Below are positions 36,104-44,814 of a stretch of 64,000 bases of DNA, one piece after another. A program made the position numbers and the translations under genes. How positions within the stretch are numbered: position 1 is the stretch's first letter; each line of letters begins with the position of its first letter. The notes beneath the pieces are model-generated. The model was not told where the DNA came from, did no database searches, and saw nothing but the letters and a program-made list of their open reading frames with translations. This stretch comes from Thermocaproicibacter melissae. GTDB lineage: Bacteria > Bacillota > Clostridia > Oscillospirales > Acutalibacteraceae. The DNA lies in assembly GCF_024498295.1 (NCBI RefSeq), contig NZ_CP101827.1:872001-936000 (forward strand). The letters run 5' to 3'.

Positions 36104-36778
36104 TCAATTCACGCTGCTCTCTACGGCTGAACTGACCGATTCTGTGGACTGCTGTTCATTGCTGTTTCGGAAAATAGGCTGATCCTGAATCCAGTTGCGG
36201 AATTGTTCGTATAACTCCACCACTTTGAATTTCACAACATACTGATCTTCATTGCAGACCATTTCTGTCTCGTTTTGGTCTAGCACATCGCTGATTTTCG
36301 AGGGAGCCTCGGCAGCGGGGAGGCAAAGCGCCGGAAAGATTACGCACCACCAGTTATGGCCGCTGCCTGAGCCGATGGTAATTCTCAGCGCATTATACAT
36401 TCCCGCGGGCAAAGTAACATTCCCATACTGGCGGGTTGGGAAATACATATTTGTAAGCTCAGCCTTCACTGGGTAGCGGTAACCTTGATGGTAAACTTCC
36501 TGCTGTGCAATCGCGCGGATTTTCTCAAGGTTCTGTGAGACAACCTTTTCCGCGTCTTCTCTGCTTTTCACGCCGTCAAGCATTCCGGCACTTTCCTGCA
36601 AGATGCGGTCGCGCACCTTCAGCTTCAAGGCCTGGTCGGCATTAGAATCTGAATTTGCAAGAATATGCAGACGAAGGACATGATTCGGAATATTCTCACA
36701 CCGAGCGGTAAATCCCGTAAAACTGACAAGAATCGTAAACACCAAAGCAAGGCATATAGATTTTTCCCATATTTTCAT
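36104..36778 (-). CDS. spoIIR: Stage II sporulation protein R
   Basis: In B. subtilis this forespore-made secreted protein activates the SpoIIGA protease, which turns on sigma-E in the mother cell. The 224-residue product has an N-terminal signal or anchor segment (about residues 5-25), then the family core: VLRLHILANSDS...DQALKLKVRD, and GMYNALRITIGSGSGHNWWCVIFP. The ATG at 36778 has a GGAGG site; the TTG 18 bases earlier overlaps it. This gene is good evidence for endospore formation. It shares a divergent control region with the VanZ-like gene. Confidence 0.94.
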   Translation of the reverse strand: MKIWEKSICLALVFTILVSFTGFTARCENIPNHVLRLHILANSDSNADQALKLKVRDRILQESAGMLDGVKSREDAEKVVSQNLEKIRAIAQQEVYHQGYRYPVKAELTNMYFPTRQYGNVTLPAGMYNALRITIGSGSGHNWWCVIFPALCLPAAEAPSKISDVLDQNETEMVCNEDQYVVKFKVVELYEQFRNWIQDQPIFRNSNEQQSTESVSSAVESSVN

Positions 36779-36809
36779 GTAAAATCGCCTCCGCAATTTG
36801 TTGCAAAGG

Positions 36810-36839
36810 AATTATTGGCGCGATTTTACAGCTTTATAC
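36810..36839 (-). promoter_or_regulatory. Candidate sigma-F promoter of spoIIR
   Basis: On the minus strand GTATA (36839-36835) is followed after exactly 15 bases by GCCAATAATT (36819-36810). This fits most of the B. subtilis sigma-F pattern GYWTA-15-GGNNANAHTR, with a C for the second G and a final T. spoIIR is a sigma-F gene in Bacillus. Confidence 0.5.
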
Positions 36840-36840
36840 G

Positions 36841-36869
36841 TTGAATTCACGGGAAATGCGGGATATAAT
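36841..36869 (+). promoter_or_regulatory. Promoter of the VanZ-like gene
   Basis: TTGAAT (36841-36846) and TATAAT (36864-36869) with a 17-base spacer. It lies next to the divergent spoIIR candidate promoter. Confidence 0.75.
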
Positions 36870-36906
36870 GAATTAAATATCATGTATGATGGGAGGTTGT
36901 CCCGCC

Positions 36907-37545
36907 TTGAATGTAACGGAATTGCTCCGCACAGTTTGGAAAAGCTTTTTTTCCGGCGGAAGCAACGGGTCGCTGCTCTCATTGCCGGAAGCAATTGTCT
37001 TTTCGCTGATTCTTTTCCTGGTCTGCCTTGCGCTGTTCTTCCGCAGGCTAAGCGCCGGAAAGAAATTTGCCGTTGCCCTGCTTTTTCTGTATGCCGGTGC
37101 TTTATTTGCGCTGACAGTTCCGATTCTACCGAAAGAGCGCTGGCACATGCTTCCCGCTGCAACCGAATGGGTTCTTCATTCCATCGTTTGGGTTCCGTTC
37201 CTTTCGGCACCTGACCTCATTAACAGCGCCTTTGTGGGCGGAAAATGGTCGGAGCTTCTCTGGATTCTCGTCGGGAATGTATTGATTTTTATGCCGTTCG
37301 GGATTCTGATTCCGATTATCAAGCCAAAAATCCGAGGTTGGCACATGATTTTTATTTCGCTTCTGATTCCACTTCTCATAGAATCGCTTCAGCTTGTGGA
37401 CAACATTCTCTGTGGTTCGGAAATCTGTGCTGTCAGAACCGAAGATGTGATTTTGAACGCGGTAGGATGTTTACTCGGCTTTCTTGTATTTAAACTCTTT
37501 GCCGTCATATTCAGGCCAAGATATCGTCCAAGACATTCCATATAA
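36907..37545 (+). CDS. VanZ-like family membrane protein
   Basis: A 212-residue protein with four to five hydrophobic segments and the VanZ pattern: an N-terminal helix pair, WILVGNVLIFMPFGILIP in the middle, then IPLLIESLQLVDN and TEDVILNAVGCLLGFLVF. The family includes the teicoplanin-resistance accessory VanZ, but most members are of unknown role and do not imply resistance. I choose the TTG at 36907, nine bases after GGGAGG. It is a single-gene unit. Confidence 0.82.
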   Translation: MNVTELLRTVWKSFFSGGSNGSLLSLPEAIVFSLILFLVCLALFFRRLSAGKKFAVALLFLYAGALFALTVPILPKERWHMLPAATEWVLHSIVWVPFLSAPDLINSAFVGGKWSELLWILVGNVLIFMPFGILIPIIKPKIRGWHMIFISLLIPLLIESLQLVDNILCGSEICAVRTEDVILNAVGCLLGFLVFKLFAVIFRPRYRPRHSI

Positions 37546-37546
37546 C

Positions 37547-37584
37547 AAGAAAAGGTGCAGTCCTCATGGGCTGCACCTTTTCTT
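37547..37584 (+). terminator. Bidirectional terminator after the VanZ-like gene
   Basis: A 14-bp stem (37547-37560 with 37571-37584), with further pairs inside the loop. It lies between convergent genes. Confidence 0.85.
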
Positions 37585-37590
37585 TATCTC

Positions 37591-38082
37591 TCAGAGTATC
37601 TTTTCGCAGGCATAATATTCGTTGCCGTAACGAGAACACTCGCCGCAGAACGCAAAGCCTAACGAACGATATAGTTTAACAGCGTAAGTATTGGATTTTG
37701 CCGCCAGAATGTGTACGGCATGACAGCCGTCTTTTTTGAACTCTAAAAGCACACGATTGACCAGTTCCCTTGCATATCCCTTGCCCTGATGTTGCGGAGT
37801 AACAACAAGCCTTGCAAACTCCCGCTGTGTACCGTCGCGGATTTTCCAGCAATCCAGCCCGTCAAGCTCATTTTTCGTCACAAGAGAGACAGCGCCAATC
37901 AAATCATCGTTCTCTTTGAACACATAAAGGGCGCCGGTCTGAAAATCGTTCTGCAAGTTTTCCATGCTTGGATAATTTTTATTCCAAGTACTTCCGCCCG
38001 TACCGATAACCGAACGATACAGAGCAAGCACAGCAGGCAAATCCGACTCTTTCGCTTTGATAAAATCCATTTTACACTTCAT
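37591..38082 (-). CDS. GNAT-family N-acetyltransferase
   Basis: A 163-residue acetyltransferase. The acetyl-CoA-binding motif is VTPQHQGKGYARELV near residue 100, and a C-terminal block YRSLGFAFCGE follows. The N terminus begins with the usual FIKAKESDLPAVLALYR pattern. The substrate is unknown. It starts just after a terminator that ends the purine operon, so it probably has its own promoter or uses read-through. Two in-frame ATGs (38082, 38070) compete for the same AGGATAGG site. Confidence 0.85.
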   Translation of the reverse strand: MKCKMDFIKAKESDLPAVLALYRSVIGTGGSTWNKNYPSMENLQNDFQTGALYVFKENDDLIGAVSLVTKNELDGLDCWKIRDGTQREFARLVVTPQHQGKGYARELVNRVLLEFKKDGCHAVHILAAKSNTYAVKLYRSLGFAFCGECSRYGNEYYACEKIL

Positions 38083-38110
38083 CCTATCCTACCGTCGATG
38101 TGCGAATAAA

Positions 38111-38149
38111 GAAATCCAAGAAGAAGCATGACGCTTCCTCTTGGATTTC
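38111..38149 (-). terminator. Terminator of the purine operon
   Basis: An 11-bp stem (38111-38121 with 38139-38149) extended inside by five more pairs after a mismatch. On the minus strand it is followed by TTTATTC. Confidence 0.85.
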
Positions 38150-38170
38150 AAGCCATGCTGAAGTTAGAAA

Positions 38171-39430
38171 TCACTTACCGATATCGTGTCTGTAATGTGC
38201 GCCGTCGAAATGGATTTTATCCACTCCGCTGTACGCACGGGCAAGGGCTTCGTCCAGTGTTTTCCCGAGGGCGGTAACACCGAGGACGCGACCGCCATTC
38301 GTGTAAAACTTTCCATCCTTCCACACGGTCCCGGCATGGAAAACGGTAACACCGTCGACCTGCCCGTCAGCATTCAGGCCATGAATTTCAATACCCTTTT
38401 TATATGCCTCTGGGTACCCGCCAGAAGCCATGACGACGCAGGCACATGCCTCGTTGCTCCATTCGATGTCCTGCTGTTCCAGGCGCTCGTCAATGACAGC
38501 CTCCAAAATATCGACAAGATCGGTTTTCAGGCGCGGAAGCACGACCTGCGTTTCCGGGTCACCGAAGCGAGAGTTGTACTCAATAACCTTTGGACCGTCC
38601 TTCGTCAGCATCAGGCCAAAATACAGGCATCCCTTGAATGGCCGGCCCTCCTGATTCATTGCGTGAATCGTCGGGAGAAAAATTGTTTTCATACATTCTT
38701 CAGCAATTTCCGGGGTGTAGAACGGATTCGGGCTGATGGTACCCATACCGCCGGTATTTAGGCCTCGATTGCCGTCTAATGCGCGCTTGTGGTCTTTGGA
38801 AGACACCATCGGTTTGACGCATTTGCCGTCTGTGAAAGCAAGCACAGAAACCTCCGGCCCGGTCAGGAATTCTTCGACGACTACCCGGTTGCCAGATGCA
38901 CCGAATTTTTTGTCTTCCATGATGGTCTTTACGGCGTCTTGTGCCTCTTCGTAATTTTCCGCGATGATAACACCTTTGCCAAGAGCAAGGCCGTCTGCTT
39001 TAATGACCGTCGGATAGGTATTCCGCGAAGCAATATAATTCAGCACCTTGGAGGGGTCATCGAATACCTCGTACGCAGCCGTCGGAATATGGTATTTTTT
39101 CATCAGGTTCTTAGAAAACACCTTGCTGCTTTCGATTTCCGCCGCTTTTGCCGTCGGGCCGAAGGCGCGGATTCCAGCTTTCTGAAGTTCGTCTACCATT
39201 CCTGCTGCAAGCGGGTCATCCGGTGCAACAAAAACGAGGTCAATCTCATTCTCTTTGGCAAACTTCACAACGCCCGGAATATCCATAGCAGAGATTGGGA
39301 CACATTCGGCATCTTTGGAAATACCGCCGTTACCGGGCGCGCAGTAAAGCTTAGAAACGCGGGGACTTTCCAGCAGTTTGCGGACGATTGCATGCTCACG
39401 GCCGCCGCCGCCGATTACAAGGATTTTCAT
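38171..39430 (-). CDS. purD: Phosphoribosylamine-glycine ligase
   Basis: Joins phosphoribosylamine and glycine with ATP, step 2 of purine synthesis. A 419-residue ATP-grasp enzyme with IGGGGREHAIV at the start, KADGLALGKGVI in the ATP-grasp domain, NTGGMGTISP, and the signature EYNSRFGDPETQVVLPR. Last gene of the operon, 21 bases after the AICAR transformylase gene. Confidence 0.97.
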   Translation of the reverse strand: MKILVIGGGGREHAIVRKLLESPRVSKLYCAPGNGGISKDAECVPISAMDIPGVVKFAKENEIDLVFVAPDDPLAAGMVDELQKAGIRAFGPTAKAAEIESSKVFSKNLMKKYHIPTAAYEVFDDPSKVLNYIASRNTYPTVIKADGLALGKGVIIAENYEEAQDAVKTIMEDKKFGASGNRVVVEEFLTGPEVSVLAFTDGKCVKPMVSSKDHKRALDGNRGLNTGGMGTISPNPFYTPEIAEECMKTIFLPTIHAMNQEGRPFKGCLYFGLMLTKDGPKVIEYNSRFGDPETQVVLPRLKTDLVDILEAVIDERLEQQDIEWSNEACACVVMASGGYPEAYKKGIEIHGLNADGQVDGVTVFHAGTVWKDGKFYTNGGRVLGVTALGKTLDEALARAYSGVDKIHFDGAHYRHDIGK

Positions 39431-39451
39431 ATCAGCTCCGTCCTTTCCCCA

Positions 39452-40630
39452 TTAATGATGGAACAGACGAAGGCCCGTAAAGGCCATTACCATACCGTAC
39501 TTATCGCAGGTTTCAATCACGTTGTCGTCCCGGATGGAACCGCCGGGCTGCGCAATATAGCACACGCCAGAACGATGCGCCCGCTCAATGTTGTCGCCGA
39601 ACGGGAAAAATGCGTCTGAGCCGAGTGCAACGCCGGTCTGCTTGGCAAGCCACGCTTTTTTCTCTTCACGGGTAAGCGGTTCCGGCTTTTTCGTAAAGAA
39701 TTGCTCCCAGATTCCGTCCGCGAGCACATCCATATAATCGTCGGAAATATAAACATCAATGGTGTTGTCCCGATCCGGACGGCGGATGTTCTCTTTGAAC
39801 GGAAGGCCCATGACCTTCGGGTGCTGGCGGAGGAACCACACATCTGCCTTGTTGCCCGCAAGGCGAGTGCAGTGAATTCGCGACTGCTGGCCCGCACCGA
39901 CGCCGATGGTCTTGCCGTCCTTGACATAGCAAACGGAATTGGACTGAGTATATTTGAGGGTGATGAGCGAAATCAAAAGGTCGCGCTTGGCTGCTTCCGG
40001 CAACTCCTTGTTCTTCGTCACAATATTTTTCAGCAGGTCTTCGTTAATGATTGACTCATTGCGTCCCTGCTCAAACGTAATGCCGAAAACATCTTTATGT
40101 TCGACCGGTTCCGGTTTGTAAGACGGGTCAATCTCAATAATATTGTAGGTTCCCTTGCGTTTCTGCTTCAAAATCTCAAGTGCCTCATCGGTGTAACCGG
40201 GTGCAATAACGCCGTCGGAAACCTCACGCTTTAAAAGCAGCGCTGTTTCTTTGTCGCACACGTCGGAAAGGGCGGCAAAATCTCCGTAGGAAGACATGCG
40301 GTCTGCTCCTCTGGCCATCGCGTAGGCGCTTGCAAGAGGGGTAAGATCCAGGTCATCCACAAAGCAGATTCTCTTCATCGTTTCCGAAAGTTCAACGCCG
40401 ACTGCCGCACCCGCTGGGCTTACATGCTTGAAGGAAGCAGCGGATGGAAGTCCGGTAGCCTGCTTCAGCTCCTTGACAAGCTGCCAGCTGTTGAGTGCAT
40501 CGAGAAAATTGATATAACCCGGGCGGCCGTTCAGTACCTTAAGGGGCAGTTCGGCGCCGTTTTTCATAAAGATACGGGCGGGTGTCTGATTCGGGTTGCA
40601 GCCATACTTGAGCATGATTTCTTTTGCCAT
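39452..40630 (-). CDS. Stand-alone AICAR transformylase (PurH without its IMP cyclohydrolase domain)
   Basis: A 392-residue protein equal to the C-terminal part of PurH only. It transfers a formyl group from 10-formyltetrahydrofolate to AICAR. The start ELMLKYGCNPNQTPAR-like pattern (here EIMLKYGCNPNQ) is followed by the catalytic Lys68-His69 pair in ASFKHVSPAGAA. GQQSRIHCTRLAGNK and SDAFFPFGDNIERA mark the substrate site. The N-terminal cyclohydrolase domain of about 200 residues is absent; the gene begins cleanly with an ATG behind GGAGG, so this is not a truncation. The missing activity is supplied by the PurO-like gene upstream. Confidence 0.93.
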   Translation of the reverse strand: MAKEIMLKYGCNPNQTPARIFMKNGAELPLKVLNGRPGYINFLDALNSWQLVKELKQATGLPSAASFKHVSPAGAAVGVELSETMKRICFVDDLDLTPLASAYAMARGADRMSSYGDFAALSDVCDKETALLLKREVSDGVIAPGYTDEALEILKQKRKGTYNIIEIDPSYKPEPVEHKDVFGITFEQGRNESIINEDLLKNIVTKNKELPEAAKRDLLISLITLKYTQSNSVCYVKDGKTIGVGAGQQSRIHCTRLAGNKADVWFLRQHPKVMGLPFKENIRRPDRDNTIDVYISDDYMDVLADGIWEQFFTKKPEPLTREEKKAWLAKQTGVALGSDAFFPFGDNIERAHRSGVCYIAQPGGSIRDDNVIETCDKYGMVMAFTGLRLFHH

Positions 40631-40684
40631 GAATCAAATCCTCCTGTTCAGCAATCCGCCCGGGCAGAGCCGGACGGTTATTTT

Positions 40685-41407
40685 TTACGCGTTCCGGCTA
40701 AGATTCTTGTTAAAGATGCGTGTATCTACCAGTTTTGTATTCAAGTTGATGTAACGCACAAACAGTGATATTTTATTGTCTTCGTTTAGGTTCGACCAAA
40801 GATGTTCGGCAAACTCGTCGATGGTTCCTTTCAAAGAAATATGGGTAGGTTCTCCCTCAAACGACAGAAGCGGTTGTCCATCACCGACATAGGTATGAAT
40901 CAGCCAGCCTTCCCCATCTTTAGGATCGTTGTACTCGAAGAAAAAACGCTGCGTTGTTGTGCCTGCCGCATCTCCGCTTTTTAGAATCGACAGGCGCAGG
41001 CGGAGCGTCTCATTCAGCTCCACAAGGCCGGAGATGCGCGGAGTGAAATTGGGGCTATCCGGCTCAAAGGTGCGAGTCCGAAGCGCATCTTCAAACGTTC
41101 TGCCGTTGGAGAGGAAGTCATAAATCGTGTCTGTCTGGTCTCCGTTCGTCACAATGGTGGTGTCACCCAAAACTCGAACCGGAGAATAGATGATGAGAGA
41201 CGGGTCCGTCAGCTTCGAGGGATCATAAGCCTCTGTGCGGATTCCTTTGCCGTCTTCAACAAAGATTCTGTTGCGGCTGTTCTCGCTGCGCCCCATGATA
41301 AAATACGCAATGACAGCATTCTGCCCATCTTCACTTTTTCCGAGCAGGATTCCGCGGCCCGGGTAAGAATTGGAACCGAGAGTTTCTTCGATTGTTTTGA
41401 GATTCAT
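40685..41407 (-). CDS. purO: IMP cyclohydrolase, archaeal PurO type
   Basis: A 240-residue protein of the IMP cyclohydrolase family first described in archaea (PurO). It closes the inosine ring, the last step of purine synthesis. The family start is clear: NSYPGRGILLGKSEDG...VIAYFIMGRSENSRNR. ITNGDQTDTI-like (here VTNGDQTDTIYD) and PNFTPRISG follow. It is unrelated in sequence to the PurH cyclohydrolase domain. The gene overlaps purN by four bases and precedes the stand-alone AICAR transformylase, which together replace PurH. Confidence 0.9.
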   Translation of the reverse strand: MNLKTIEETLGSNSYPGRGILLGKSEDGQNAVIAYFIMGRSENSRNRIFVEDGKGIRTEAYDPSKLTDPSLIIYSPVRVLGDTTIVTNGDQTDTIYDFLSNGRTFEDALRTRTFEPDSPNFTPRISGLVELNETLRLRLSILKSGDAAGTTTQRFFFEYNDPKDGEGWLIHTYVGDGQPLLSFEGEPTHISLKGTIDEFAEHLWSNLNEDNKISLFVRYINLNTKLVDTRIFNKNLSRNA

Positions 41408-42039
41408 TGTTCTTCCCCCTTGATTGTTACAATTCCGTTTTCAACCGTAAGCCTGCCTTCACAGAAAAGCGAGACGGCGCGCGGAAGGAGTTCCCATTCC
41501 GCCTGCTCCATGACACGCCTTTGCAGTGTCTGCGGTGTGTCGCCCTGCTGCACCGCTACTGCCTTTTGAAGAATAATCGGGCCGCCGTCACACACTTCAT
41601 TGACAAAATGAACGGTTGCACCTGTCACCTTTACCCCGCGTTTGAGCGCTTCTTCATGCACGCGAAGCCCATAATATCCCTCGCCGCAGAATGACGGGAT
41701 GAGAGAAGGATGGATATTCATGATGCGGTTTGGATAATGGGAAACCACGTTTTCGCTGATTATCGTGAGGAATCCCGCAAGAACAACAAGCGAAATCTGG
41801 TAGGACTCCAGAAGTCCGAGAAGAGCGCTGTCGTAATCTTCCTGCGTTTTGAAATCTTTCCGCCGAAGCACTTTCGTCGGAATATTTGCTTTTTTTGCCC
41901 GCTCCAGTGCATAGGCAGAAGGATTGCTTGAAACGACGAGTACAATTTGGCCGCCTTTGATCTTTCCGCTAGATTGCGCATCAATCAATGCCTGCAGGTT
42001 TGTACCGCCGCCGGAAACGAGGACAGCAATGTTCAGCAT
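41404..42039 (-). CDS. purN: Phosphoribosylglycinamide formyltransferase
   Basis: Formylates GAR with 10-formyltetrahydrofolate, step 3. A 211-residue protein with [16 protein letters not shown] at the start, LAGFLTIIS, and the catalytic block [10 protein letters not shown] with Asn and His. The catalytic Asp follows in [10 protein letters not shown]. It overlaps purM by seven bases and purO by four. Confidence 0.96.
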   Translation of the reverse strand: MLNIAVLVSGGGTNLQALIDAQSSGKIKGGQIVLVVSSNPSAYALERAKKANIPTKVLRRKDFKTQEDYDSALLGLLESYQISLVVLAGFLTIISENVVSHYPNRIMNIHPSLIPSFCGEGYYGLRVHEEALKRGVKVTGATVHFVNEVCDGGPIILQKAVAVQQGDTPQTLQRRVMEQAEWELLPRAVSLFCEGRLTVENGIVTIKGEEQ

Positions 42040-43067
42040 ATCACAACACCCTCGTCACCTGCTGCAATCTCACCAATCACAAAAGCAGACTGGCCGGCAG
42101 CTTTCAGCTCGTCCACGGCGCGGTTGGCATCCTCTTTCGCAACAGCAATGCACATACCGATTCCCATGTTGAACGTATTGTACATATCGTGCTCCGGAAT
42201 ATTTCCCTGACGCTGAAGCAGAGAAAAAATCGGCATCTGCGGCAGAGCTTTCTTCTCAATCTTTGCACACACTCCGGGTTTGAGCATTCTCGGAACATTC
42301 TCATAAAATCCGCCGCCGGTAATATGAGAAATTGCCTTTACGCCGACCTTTTCCATCAGACGCAAAACCGGCTTTACATAGATTTTTGTAGGTGTTAAGA
42401 GGGCTTCGCCGAGGGTGCAGCCCAGCTCATCAATATACATGCCGATGTTCTGTTCATTTACCCGGAAAACCTTACGGACAAGGGAAAAACCGTTGGAATG
42501 AAGGCCCGAGGACTGCAGACCGATAATCGCGTCGCCCGGCTGAATCTTAGACCCGTCAATGATTTTTTCACGGTCGACCAATCCAACAGAAAAACCCGCC
42601 AGATCATATTCATCAGGCGGGTAAAATCCCGGCATTTCTGCCGTTTCTCCGCCGACAAGAGCGCACCCGGCCTGCACACAGCCTTCCGCAACTCCGCCGA
42701 CAATTTCAGCAACCGTTTCCGGATGATTCTTTCCGGTTGCTACATAATCAAGAAAAAACAGCGGTTTTGCCCCACAGCATACCACATCGTTTACGCACAT
42801 GGCAACGCAGTCGATTCCCACTGTATCATGCTTGTTCATGAGAAATGCAATTTTCAGTTTTGTGCCGACGCCATCGGTTCCGCTCACGAGGACAGGTTCT
42901 TTCATCCCTGTTAAATTCGGCTGAAAAAGGCCGCCGAAACCGCCGATACCCGAGACAACGCCCGGAATTTTCGTGCGTTCCACATGGCTTTTCATGAGCT
43001 CAACTGCGCGATATCCGGCTGTTACGTCTACGCCTGCCGCTTTGTAACTCTCGCTGAAACTTTTCAT
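42033..43067 (-). CDS. purM: Phosphoribosylformylglycinamidine cyclo-ligase
   Basis: Closes the imidazole ring (AIR synthetase) with ATP, step 5. A 344-residue AIRS-family enzyme: [19 protein letters not shown] at the start, [37 protein letters not shown], and [13 protein letters not shown] in the second half. It follows purE by 14 bases. Confidence 0.97.
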   Translation of the reverse strand: MKSFSESYKAAGVDVTAGYRAVELMKSHVERTKIPGVVSGIGGFGGLFQPNLTGMKEPVLVSGTDGVGTKLKIAFLMNKHDTVGIDCVAMCVNDVVCCGAKPLFFLDYVATGKNHPETVAEIVGGVAEGCVQAGCALVGGETAEMPGFYPPDEYDLAGFSVGLVDREKIIDGSKIQPGDAIIGLQSSGLHSNGFSLVRKVFRVNEQNIGMYIDELGCTLGEALLTPTKIYVKPVLRLMEKVGVKAISHITGGGFYENVPRMLKPGVCAKIEKKALPQMPIFSLLQRQGNIPEHDMYNTFNMGIGMCIAVAKEDANRAVDELKAAGQSAFVIGEIAAGDEGVVIC

Positions 43068-43081
43068 GTTTTTCCTCCGTC

Positions 43082-43588
43082 TCAGAGTTTCGCTGCTTCT
43101 TCCTGAATGGCCTTATCTTTTGCGGCCACTTTCTCCTTCATCTGTTTTTTCATTTCTTTCAGTTTTGCTGCAAGGGTTGGGTCGCTCAATGCAAGAATCT
43201 CCGCCGCAAGAACTGCCGCGTTTTCCGCTCCGCCAACCGCAACCGTTGCCACAGGAATTCCGCTCGGCATCTGCACGGTCGCAAGCAAAGCATCAAGGCC
43301 CTCCAGTGCGGCCGACTTCATCGGTATACCGATGACGGGCAGGGTTGTGTAAGCTGCAAGAACACCGGCCAAATGTGCAGCCATTCCTGCGGCCGCTATG
43401 ATTACGCCAAACCCGTTTTCTTCTGCTGAAGACGCAAATTCTGCCGCCGCCTGTGGGGTCCTGTGAGCGGAAATAACATGAGTTTCCGTAGGGATTCCGA
43501 AAGACTTCAGCTTTTTTACGGCTGCCGAAACAACGGGGAAATCACTGTCGCTTCCCATGATGACAGCAACTTTCTTCTGCTCTGACAT
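43082..43588 (-). CDS. purE: N5-carboxyaminoimidazole ribonucleotide mutase
   Basis: Moves the carboxyl group of N5-CAIR to give CAIR, step 6b. A 168-residue class I PurE with [12 protein letters not shown] at the start, VISAHRTP with the catalytic His, and GMAAHLAGV and [11 protein letters not shown] later. The C-terminal tail is Lys- and Glu-rich. The ATG at 43588 has AGGAGTGG upstream. A longer open frame to 43807 is leader RNA and is not coding. It is the first gene of the operon. Confidence 0.96.
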   Translation of the reverse strand: MSEQKKVAVIMGSDSDFPVVSAAVKKLKSFGIPTETHVISAHRTPQAAAEFASSAEENGFGVIIAAAGMAAHLAGVLAAYTTLPVIGIPMKSAALEGLDALLATVQMPSGIPVATVAVGGAENAAVLAAEILALSDPTLAAKLKEMKKQMKEKVAAKDKAIQEEAAKL

Positions 43589-43772
43589 TGAACCACTCCT
43601 TTGCATTTGCATCGATACGTAATACGGACCAAGGCGGAAACTGCACCAACCGAAAAAAGAACAGACCGCGCCTTCCATGACGCGGTCTAATGCAAAACGG
43701 TATTCGGTTTCCCACGATCCAGAGTATCCTGTCGCGGGAACTGTCCGCGGGGGTCCGTTTCCGCAATCATCT
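43589..43772 (-). promoter_or_regulatory. Structured leader of the purine operon (candidate riboswitch, unassigned)
   Basis: About 180 bases between the promoter and purE. The first 85 bases can fold as a long P1-like stem (TGCGGAAACGG with CCGTTTTGCA, one bulge) enclosing a hairpin of 8 outer and 3 inner pairs (TTCCCGCGA...TCGTGGGAA). A terminator follows. I do not recognise the conserved cores of the guanine, ZTP, ykkC/PRPP, THF or TPP classes. The arrangement implies transcriptional control by an unknown ligand or factor. Confidence 0.6.
43652..43688 (-). terminator. Intrinsic terminator inside the purE leader
   Basis: On the minus strand AGACCGCG pairs with CGCGGTCT around a 10-base loop, followed by TGTTCTTTTTT. 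It lies upstream of purE, so it must act as an attenuator. Confidence 0.85.
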
Positions 43773-43778
43773 GCTTCT

Positions 43779-43807
43779 ATTTTAGGAGATTTGTGTATAA
43801 AATGCAA
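43779..43807 (-). promoter_or_regulatory. Promoter of the purine operon
   Basis: On the minus strand TTGCAT (43807-43802) and TAAAAT (43784-43779) with a 17-base spacer, upstream of the structured leader. Confidence 0.75.
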
Positions 43808-43878
43808 GTGATTTGAATTTATTATGCAAAAAATAAAAGCCCACTTCTCGCGAATAATTTGTGAACCGTGCTGAATTT

Positions 43879-44799
43879 TTACTTCTTATCTTCTTCGGCA
43901 GAAGGAACATCATTGCGGATTAATTCCGTAAGGGAAGTTGCAAGGCCTGCAAGCGACTGAATCTGTGAAGGGATAATAATCTTAGTTGCTTTGCCATCTG
44001 CAAGCTTCTCGAACGCCTCAAGGCTCTTAAGGGCAATAACCGCTTGTGTAGGATTGGCTTCGTTCAGCATTTTGATTCCGGAAGCCAAAGCCTGCTGTAC
44101 CAGTCGGATGGCTTCTGCTTCGCCCTGCGCTTCGCGGATTTTTGTTTCCTTAATTGCATCCGCACGGAGAATCGCAGATTCTTTTTCGCCTTCCGCAACC
44201 AGAATTGCGCTGCTCTTTTCGCCTTCTGCAGCCAGAATCTGGGCACGGCGTTCACGTTCTGCTTTCATCTGCTTCTCCATGGACTCCTGAATCTCGCGAG
44301 GCGGTATGATATTCTTGAGTTCTACGCGATTGACCTTAATGCCCCACGCATCGGTTGCTTCATCGAGCACAGTGCGGATTTTTGCATTAATGACATCGCG
44401 GGATGTAAGAGTATGGTCGAGTTCCAGCTCACCGATAATGTTCCTCAGGGTTGTTGCGGAAAGGTTTTCAATAGCAGATAGCGGGCGCTCCACACCATAA
44501 GCGTACAGCTTCGGGTCCGTAATTTGGAAGTAAACAACCGTGTCAATCTGCATCGTTACGTTATCTTTCGTGATAACAGGCTGCGGCGGGAAATCAATGA
44601 CCTGTTCCTTCAAAGAGACCTTCTTTGCAACTCTGTCGAAAAAAGGCACCAAGAAATGAAGGCCGGTGTCCCACGTAACGCGGTAAGCTCCGAGACGTTC
44701 CACGACATAGGCATGGGCTTGCGGAACTACTTTGACGTTGGTGACCAAGATGAGAATGACAATAACAAGCAGAATCAGGAAAATCAAAAACGGATCCAT
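43879..44799 (-). CDS. SPFH/stomatin-like membrane protein (slipin, QmcA-like)
   Basis: A 306-residue protein with one N-terminal membrane helix (residues 3-22), a PHB/SPFH domain (VPQAHAYVVERLGAY...VPFFDRVAKKV, then VITKDNVTMQIDTVVYFQITDP) and a long Ala/Glu-rich coiled coil (residues 190-250). Such proteins form oligomeric membrane scaffolds and often guard membrane proteases. The gene lies 15 bases after an nfeD gene, the usual partner. Confidence 0.92.
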   Translation of the reverse strand: MDPFLIFLILLVIVILILVTNVKVVPQAHAYVVERLGAYRVTWDTGLHFLVPFFDRVAKKVSLKEQVIDFPPQPVITKDNVTMQIDTVVYFQITDPKLYAYGVERPLSAIENLSATTLRNIIGELELDHTLTSRDVINAKIRTVLDEATDAWGIKVNRVELKNIIPPREIQESMEKQMKAERERRAQILAAEGEKSSAILVAEGEKESAILRADAIKETKIREAQGEAEAIRLVQQALASGIKMLNEANPTQAVIALKSLEAFEKLADGKATKIIIPSQIQSLAGLATSLTELIRNDVPSAEEDKK

Positions 44800-44814
44800 T
44801 TTACTCGCCCTTTC

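Noticed and set aside
36907-37545. Glycopeptide resistance gene
   Set aside because: VanZ-like domains are common in Firmicutes and no vanA/H/X-type genes are near.
38789-39619. 276-codon open frame antisense to purD/purH*
   Set aside because: A shadow of two well-conserved genes, rich in Arg, His, Phe and Cys as such shadows are.
43589-43772. Guanine, PRPP (ykkC), ZTP, THF or TPP riboswitch before purE
   Set aside because: None of their conserved core sequences could be found by eye; a covariance search was not possible.
43589-43807. N-terminal extension of PurE through the leader
   Set aside because: PurE begins at its conserved MGSDSD region after a good ribosome site; the upstream frame covers the promoter and terminator hairpin.
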